From Azospirillum sp. TSH58 (GTDB lineage: Bacteria; Pseudomonadota; Alphaproteobacteria; Azospirillales; Azospirillaceae): DNA of 64,000 nt. Made by a program: the position numbers and the translations under genes. Shown one piece after another: positions 58,691-64,000 of this stretch. The notes under the pieces are model-generated. The model was given only the letters and a program-made list of their open reading frames with translations. It had not been told where the DNA came from and did no database searches. Each line of letters starts with the position of its first letter. Positions within the stretch are counted from its first letter, which is position 1. The stretch is taken from positions 124,001 to 188,000 of the forward strand of contig NZ_CP022369.1 of NCBI RefSeq assembly GCF_003119115.1, given 5' to 3'.

Positions 58691-61600
58691 TCAAGACGTC
58701 GGTGCGGGACTGTGCGACGCCCGCATCGCGGCGGTCGCGGTGATCAGCTCGTCGAGGGTGGCGTCCAGCATGCTGGCGAGAAGCGCGGCGGTCTCCGCGT
58801 CCCCGGCGTCCAGCAGGTCCTGGGTGTCGCCGGCCAGCCGGCCCAGCCGGGCCGCCCCGATCGACAGGGCCGCCCCCTTCAGCGTGTGGACCGCGTCGCG
58901 GGCCTCCCCGGCGGCTCCGGCCTCCAGCGCCGTCACGGCGGCCTGGATCAGCCCCGGCGCCATGGCCAGGAAATCGCCAAGGAAGACCATGGCGTCCGGG
59001 TCGTCGCGACCGAAATTCTGGCTCAGCTGGCCGAGGTCGAAGATCTGCGGGTCGATGTCGGCGTCCGCCCAGCTCGGCGTGGGCGGCGCTGCGGCGACGG
59101 CCGCCGGCTCCGGCTTGGCGGGCGCCCGGCGGGCCGGCAGGCGCAGCGAGCGGGCCTGTGGCAGGAAGCGGTCCAGCGTTTCGGCCAGCAGCCGGGATTC
59201 GATGGGCTTCGTCAGATAGCCGTCCATCCCCGCTTCCAGGCAGCGCTGCTGCGTGCCCGGCAGGGCATCGGCGGTCAGGGCGACGATGGGCAGGCGGGTC
59301 ACGGCACCGGCGCCCAACGCCTCCACCACCTCCCGCTCGCGGGCGCGGATGGCGTGGGTCAGGCCGAAGCCGTCCATCTCCGGCATGTGGAAGTCGGTCA
59401 GCAGCAGGCCATAGCGGCCGGGCTGCAGCATCTCCAGCGCGCGGGCGCCGTTGTCGGCCATTTCGATGGCGTAGCCGCGCTTGTTCAGCATGCGGCGGAT
59501 CACCGTCTGGTTGATCGGGTTGTCCTCCGCCACCAGGATCAGCGCCCCGGCCGCGATGGCGGTCTCGATGGGCGGCGGTTCCCAGCCCGTGGCGTCGTGC
59601 TCCCGCGGCTCCGACCGCCGTTCCAGGCTGGCCCGGCCCAGCGCCGCCGCGATGGCCAGCCAGACCCGCCGCCGCCGCAGAGGCAGATTGACGGCGCACA
59701 GCAGCCCGATGCGGTCGGCTTCCGACATGGTGGAGGCCAGCGCCCGCGGCACGGCCAGGATGACCGCGGGGACCGGACCGTCGGCGAAGGCGGGGGACTG
59801 CACGATGGCGCGGCAGCAGGCGATGGCGGTTTCGGACTGGACCCCGCCGTTGACCAGAACCACCAGCCGCCCGGCCTCGCCGCCGGAGGCGGAAGCCGCC
59901 GCCGGACCGCCCTGGGTGTCGGTCACCGCCTCAAGGCCGCCGGTCAGATCGTACCAGCCCAGCGGGTCGATGCCGGCGGCGGCCAGGATGCCCTGCAGCG
60001 CCCGGCGGCCGGCGTCGTCGAAGCCGACGGCCACCACGCGGGCGTCGCCCACCGCCACCGCCGGGGCCGCCGGCGTCCGGGGCTGCGGGCAGTCGGCGGT
60101 CGGGGCGGCCACCGCGAAGGGCAGCTCGAACCAGAAGGTGGAGCCCTCGCCGAACACCGAATCCACCCCGATGCCGCCCCCCATCATGGTGCACAGCTTG
60201 TGGCAGATCGTCAGCCCCAGCCCGGTGCCGCCGAAGCGGCGCGAGGTGGAACTGTCGGCCTGCTGGAAGGGCTGGAACAGCTTGGCCCGCTGCTCCTCGG
60301 TCAGGCCGATCCCGCTGTCGGTCACGGCGAAGCGCAGCATCACGCCGCCGTTCCCCTCCGGGAACGGTCCGGCGGTCACCGTCACGGCGACGCTGCCCTT
60401 CTCGGTGAATTTGACGGCGTTGCCCATCAGGTTGATGAGGATCTGACGCACGCGCGTCGGATCGCCGGTCAGCCGGTCGGGAACGCCCGGCCCGACGTCG
60501 ACGGAGAGCTGAAGCCCCTTTTCCTCGATGCGCCCGGCCACCAGCTCCGCCGACTCCTCGACCACCTCCAAGGGGGAGAAGGGGACGGATTCGATCTCCA
60601 TCTTCCCCGCCTCGATCTTCGAGAAGTCGAGGATGTCGTTGATGATGATGAGAAGCGCCTGGGCCGACGACCGGATGACGCCCAGCATGCCGTGCTGTTC
60701 CTCGGTCAGGTCGGTCTGGTCCAGCATCTCGGCCATCGCCGTCACGCCGTTCATCGGCGTGCGGATCTCGTGGCTCATCACCGCCAGGAAGGAGGACTTC
60801 GCCCGCGTCGCCTCCTCCGCCTGGTTCTTGGCCTCGTGCAGGGCGGTTTCCCGCTGGGCGATCTCGGTGACGAAATGCTGCACCGAGCGGGCCATCGCCC
60901 CGACCTCGTCCCGGCGTCCGGTGTCCACGATGGCGCCGGTCAGCGGGTTTCCGGCCAGATGCACCATTTGCCTTTGCAGGCGGTCCAGCGGACGGGTGAT
61001 CGAGCGTGCGGCGTAGAAGGCCCCGGCGATCGCCAGCAGCAGGCCGGCGGTGGCCCCGAGCACGAGGGCGGACCGCAGGAAGGCCCCGATGGTTTCGGCG
61101 TTGCTGCGGAAGGTGTCGTTCAGCGCGCTGGCGCCCGACGCCATCTCCTTCGCGTCCGCGTCCATCTGGGCGATCACCAGGTCCTGGACGCTCAGCCCCT
61201 CGCGCACCTTGTCCAGGCTTTCCCGCCAGCCGGCCACGGCGGACATCATGCCGCCGCGAACCAGCGGCGGCAGCGCGATCCGCGCGATCTCCTCCTCCAC
61301 CGCCACGCCGTCCGCGATCAGCGCGATGGTCGCGCCGATGTCCCGGTGGCTCACCGCGTCGGCGGTGGCGTGCGCCAGTTTCAGCACGGCGATGGTCACG
61401 CCTTGCGCCTGCTGCTCGGTCTCGTTGGCCGACACGGCGTGGGCGGTGAGTTCGGTGACCTCGTTCAGCGTGGCGGCGTAGGCCGTGCCGTAGATGTTCA
61501 GGATCTGGTCGATGCGCTTTTCCAGTTCCTGCGCGCTGTTCCGGATGTCGCCGCCGTCCATCAACGCGCTGGACACCTGGGAGACCGCCGCGACGATGCG

Positions 61601-62362
61601 CTTTTGCCCCCGGCCCCCGCGTCCTTCCGCGGCGGCGGCCCGCTCCAGCGCGTCCTCCAGCGCTTCCGCGCTGTTGCTCAGGCGCAGCATCAGCACGCCG
61701 GTGTCGTGCGCGCCGGAACCGGCGGGTGTGGCGCCGCCGCCTTGAGTCTGACCGTGTTCCCGGGACAGCCGGGACGCCTCGTGCCGCCACAGCCCGGCCA
61801 GCGCGGCGTAGATGCTGCGGGCGTTGTCCAGAACGTCGCGGTGCAGGGTCAGGCGGCGGTCGGAGTCCGCCACCGTCTCGGCATAGCCGAGGTTGGCGAG
61901 ATTCTGGCGCTGGCGCGCGGCGTCGGTGATGTCGATCAGCCGGGCCGCCTGCTGGGCCATGGCGCCGTTCAGGGCGTCGTTCTGCTCCGTGACCGCCTTG
62001 AGTTCCCGCATCTGGGTGGTGTAGCGGTCCAGAATCCGCCGCGTCTCATTGACGGCGCTTTCCAGCGCATCGTCTTCGGTGGCGTCGGCCAGGGCGTCCA
62101 GATGGCGGCGCGCCTCGCCGGTGTGGGCGTCGAAACGGACGGCCTGCGCCGTCCGCCGGCTGGCCGCGGTGTTCAGATAGTCGGAGCGCGCCGCCTCCGC
62201 CCCCATCAGCTCGCGGTAGATCGTGCCGGCGGTGACCACCGAACCGTTGGCGCGGTCGGATTGCTGCAGCAGGAACCACGCGACGATGGCGATGGCCGCC
62301 GCCACCAGCACCGGCATGCCGCCGACCGCGGCGATCCGCTGGGCGATGTTGGTGCGGATCAT
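58691..62362 (-). CDS. Hybrid histidine kinase with receiver and HPt domains
   Basis: This 1223-aa membrane kinase has helices near residues 20-35 and 430-455 enclosing a roughly 390-residue helical periplasmic domain, then HAMP, HisKA (His531 in SHEIRTPMNG), HATPase (N box NLMGNAVKFTEKG, GTGLGLTICHKL), a degenerate receiver-like segment without phosphoacceptor Asp, a real receiver (LLLTDFHMPEMDGFG) and an HPt (His1159 in HTLKGAALSIGA). ATG 62362 is my start; a TTG at 62389 would add nine residues overlapping nothing essential. It begins 17 nt after the binding-protein stop, suggesting a sensor partnership. Confidence 0.93.
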   Translation of the reverse strand: MIRTNIAQRIAAVGGMPVLVAAAIAIVAWFLLQQSDRANGSVVTAGTIYRELMGAEAARSDYLNTAASRRTAQAVRFDAHTGEARRHLDALADATEDDALESAVNETRRILDRYTTQMRELKAVTEQNDALNGAMAQQAARLIDITDAARQRQNLANLGYAETVADSDRRLTLHRDVLDNARSIYAALAGLWRHEASRLSREHGQTQGGGATPAGSGAHDTGVLMLRLSNSAEALEDALERAAAAEGRGGRGQKRIVAAVSQVSSALMDGGDIRNSAQELEKRIDQILNIYGTAYAATLNEVTELTAHAVSANETEQQAQGVTIAVLKLAHATADAVSHRDIGATIALIADGVAVEEEIARIALPPLVRGGMMSAVAGWRESLDKVREGLSVQDLVIAQMDADAKEMASGASALNDTFRSNAETIGAFLRSALVLGATAGLLLAIAGAFYAARSITRPLDRLQRQMVHLAGNPLTGAIVDTGRRDEVGAMARSVQHFVTEIAQRETALHEAKNQAEEATRAKSSFLAVMSHEIRTPMNGVTAMAEMLDQTDLTEEQHGMLGVIRSSAQALLIIINDILDFSKIEAGKMEIESVPFSPLEVVEESAELVAGRIEEKGLQLSVDVGPGVPDRLTGDPTRVRQILINLMGNAVKFTEKGSVAVTVTAGPFPEGNGGVMLRFAVTDSGIGLTEEQRAKLFQPFQQADSSTSRRFGGTGLGLTICHKLCTMMGGGIGVDSVFGEGSTFWFELPFAVAAPTADCPQPRTPAAPAVAVGDARVVAVGFDDAGRRALQGILAAAGIDPLGWYDLTGGLEAVTDTQGGPAAASASGGEAGRLVVLVNGGVQSETAIACCRAIVQSPAFADGPVPAVILAVPRALASTMSEADRIGLLCAVNLPLRRRRVWLAIAAALGRASLERRSEPREHDATGWEPPPIETAIAAGALILVAEDNPINQTVIRRMLNKRGYAIEMADNGARALEMLQPGRYGLLLTDFHMPEMDGFGLTHAIRAREREVVEALGAGAVTRLPIVALTADALPGTQQRCLEAGMDGYLTKPIESRLLAETLDRFLPQARSLRLPARRAPAKPEPAAVAAAPPTPSWADADIDPQIFDLGQLSQNFGRDDPDAMVFLGDFLAMAPGLIQAAVTALEAGAAGEARDAVHTLKGAALSIGAARLGRLAGDTQDLLDAGDAETAALLASMLDATLDELITATAAMRASHSPAPTS

Positions 62363-62378
62363 CACCGCGCGCCGCCGC

Positions 62379-64000
62379 TCACGGGGCAAGATCGACGCGG
62401 TGGAACAGGTGCAGGCCGAAGGGATTCATCCGATAGCCCTTCACCTCCTCGCGCAGCACCATGAACACCATGGAATGGGCCAGCGGCAGCCAAGGCGCCT
62501 GATCCTTGAAGATCTCCTGCGCCCGGTGGTACAGGGCGGTGCGCTTGGCGACGTCGGTGGTCTGCTTGGCCTCGATGATGATGTCGTCGAAGGAGCGGTC
62601 GCACCATTTGCCCATGTTGCCGCCGCCCTTGCGCGCTCCCTCGCAGCTCAGCAGCGTGTAGAGGAAATTGTCCGGGTCGCTGTTGTCGCCGGTCCAGCCG
62701 ATCATGCCCAGCTGGTGGTCGCCGTTCATCAGCCGCTTCATGTAGACCGACCAGTCGTCGGTCACCAGGGTCGCCTTGACACCGACCTGGGCCAGATCGT
62801 TGGCCATCATTTCCGCCGCCCGCTTGCCGGCGGGCATGTAGGGCCGGGCCACCGGCATGTGCCACAGCTCGATCTCGAAGCCGTTGGCGTAGCCGGCCTC
62901 GGCCAGGAGCTGGCTCGCGCCCTTGGGGTCGTAGGGGATGTCGGCGATGGCGTCGTTGTAGCCCCAGCTCGTCGGCGGCAACGGATTCTTCGCCGTGCGC
63001 CCGGTGTCGCCGTAGAGCGCGTCCACCAGCGTTTCCTTGTCGATGGCCATGCTGATCGCCCGGCGCACCCGCACGTCGTCCAGCGGCTTCCTTTCCACGT
63101 TGAAGGTGAGGAAGGCGACGTTGTAGCCCTCCTGCCGCATCAGGGTCAGCGACGGGCTGTTCCGGATCTTCGGCAGGTCGGTCAGGTTGGGATAGGGCAT
63201 GACGTGGCATTCGCCGGCCTGCAGCCGGTTCAGCCGGACCGTGGCGTTGGGGGTGATGGCGAAGACCAGGTTGTCCAGCGGCGGACGCCCGGCCCAGTGC
63301 CCCTCGAACGCCTTGTACTGGAGCAGATTGTCCTTCTGATAGGAGAGGAGCTGGAAGGCGCCGGTCCCCACCGGTTCCAGATCGAACAGCTCCGGCGTGC
63401 CGCGCCTGGTCATGGTGTCGGCGTATTCCGCCGAAGTGATGGCGGCGAAGACCATCGACAGGTTGGCCAGGAAGGGCGCCTGCGGCCGGTTGAGGGTGAA
63501 GCGCACCGTCAGGTCGTCCACCGCCTCGATCGACTTCAGGATCGACCCCATGGAGAGGTCGTTGAAGTAGTTGTAGGCCCCGTTTCCGACCGAATGGTAC
63601 GGGTGGTCCTTGTGCCATTGCCGGAAGAAGCTGAACAGCACGTCGGCGGAGGTCAGCGTGCGCGTCGGCGTGTAGCCGGGCGTGTCGTGGAAGCGCACCC
63701 CGGACCGCAGTTTGAAGGTGTAGACGGTGCCGTCCGGCGAGATGGTCCAGGACTCCGCCAGCGCCGGCACGATGCTCTTCGACTCCGCATCGAATCGCAC
63801 CAGCGTGTCGTAGGCGTGCAGGATCGCGTCGAAGCTGGTGTTGGTGCGGGCCAGCGCCGGGGCCAGATTGTCCGGGTTGCCTTCCGAACAGAAGACCAGC
63901 GTCGATGCCGCCCTGGCTCCCTGCAGCGCTCCGGAGCCCGCCAGAGCCGTCATCGCAATCAAGGGCGCGATCAGGAACGCCCCGCCCAGCCGGGCCAGCC
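62379..64000 (-). CDS. Peptide-type ABC substrate-binding protein (SBP family 5), 5' partial
   Basis: The open frame runs to the window edge; the visible part starts with LARLGGAFLIAPLIAMTALAGSGALQGARAAS, a secretion signal, so only the first few residues are missing. Family blocks are ESWTISPDGTVYTFKLRSGVRFHD, VRRAISMAIDKETLVDALYG and LGMIGWTGDNSDPDNFL, as in DppA/haem- and dipeptide-binding proteins. It ends 17 nt before the hybrid kinase start with no permease gene on that side. Upstream genes are not visible, so both an ABC role and a sensory role are open. Confidence 0.9.
   Translation of the reverse strand, partial: LARLGGAFLIAPLIAMTALAGSGALQGARAASTLVFCSEGNPDNLAPALARTNTSFDAILHAYDTLVRFDAESKSIVPALAESWTISPDGTVYTFKLRSGVRFHDTPGYTPTRTLTSADVLFSFFRQWHKDHPYHSVGNGAYNYFNDLSMGSILKSIEAVDDLTVRFTLNRPQAPFLANLSMVFAAITSAEYADTMTRRGTPELFDLEPVGTGAFQLLSYQKDNLLQYKAFEGHWAGRPPLDNLVFAITPNATVRLNRLQAGECHVMPYPNLTDLPKIRNSPSLTLMRQEGYNVAFLTFNVERKPLDDVRVRRAISMAIDKETLVDALYGDTGRTAKNPLPPTSWGYNDAIADIPYDPKGASQLLAEAGYANGFEIELWHMPVARPYMPAGKRAAEMMANDLAQVGVKATLVTDDWSVYMKRLMNGDHQLGMIGWTGDNSDPDNFLYTLLSCEGARKGGGNMGKWCDRSFDDIIIEAKQTTDVAKRTALYHRAQEIFKDQAPWLPLAHSMVFMVLREEVKGYRMNPFGLHLFHRVDLAP

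Noticed and set aside
58673..62464. 1263-aa plus-strand frame opposite the hybrid kinase
   Set aside because: Its composition (Arg, Gly, Gln, His rich) is that of antisense high-GC DNA, and the minus strand has perfect kinase motifs.
1..64000. tRNA, rRNA, CRISPR array or riboswitch
   Set aside because: No cloverleaf, rRNA-like stretch, regularly spaced repeat array or recognisable riboswitch core was seen on reading; a covariance-model search could not be run.

Overview
The window is very GC-rich, densely packed DNA from an alphaproteobacterium, most likely Azospirillum or a close Rhodospirillales relative. The basis is codon use, many ATGA/GTGA gene overlaps, the abundance of ABC, TRAP and TTT solute uptake systems, and the TonB, NnrS and hybrid-kinase genes. 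An orphan ParA-like gene is compatible with a chromid or megaplasmid, but no replication origin or rep gene is visible. No rRNA, tRNA, CRISPR array, transposase or phage gene was found.

Layout. 1-1661: 3' part of an unusual protein joining the end of an AMP-forming acyl ligase to a ten-helix EamA exporter. 1801-8763 (minus): a peptide/opine-type ABC operon (binding protein, amidase, two permeases, two ATPases). 9162-16306 (minus): a second such ABC operon ending in a ketopantoate-reductase-like enzyme and an RraA-fold aldolase. 16582-23819 (plus, divergent from it): galactonate-dehydratase-type enolase, RraA-like protein, AhpD-like protein, TctC, a second RraA-like protein, a DUF1932 dehydrogenase, TctB and TctA. 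Together these two divergent operons look like one uncharacterised hydroxy-acid/aldonate pathway. 24043-25363: ParA-like ATPase and partner. 25806-30049: GGCT-like protein, polar amino acid ABC transporter, FCD-type GntR regulator and a small unknown. 30207-31634: EamA exporter and VOC protein. 31646-32293 (minus): a second FCD GntR regulator. 32444-36119 (minus) and 36430-43375 (plus): two taurine/sulfonate-type ABC transporters with three TauD-family dioxygenases, a nitroreductase and choline sulfatase. 43455-50397 (minus) with a divergent LysR gene: SDR, split transketolase, TRAP transporter and 3-hydroxyacid dehydrogenase. 51824-58119 (plus): NitT/TauT-type ABC genes split around a TonB receptor preceded by a Fur-like box, then an NnrS-family membrane protein. 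58255-64000 (minus): a DppA-like binding protein, hybrid histidine kinase and CheY-like regulator in one apparent operon.

The strongest unusual signals are: (i) a 164-bp perfect inverted repeat formed by the DNA-binding-domain segments of the two GntR genes, which otherwise differ, so that inversion of the 2.75 kb between them would swap their effector domains in frame; (ii) the aldonate dehydratase plus RraA-aldolase supercluster; (iii) the TonB/split-ABC/NnrS locus; (iv) the binding protein-kinase-receiver operon; (v) short exact tandem duplications concentrated at gene ends. All functional assignments were made by reading protein motifs and gene order; no database search was run.
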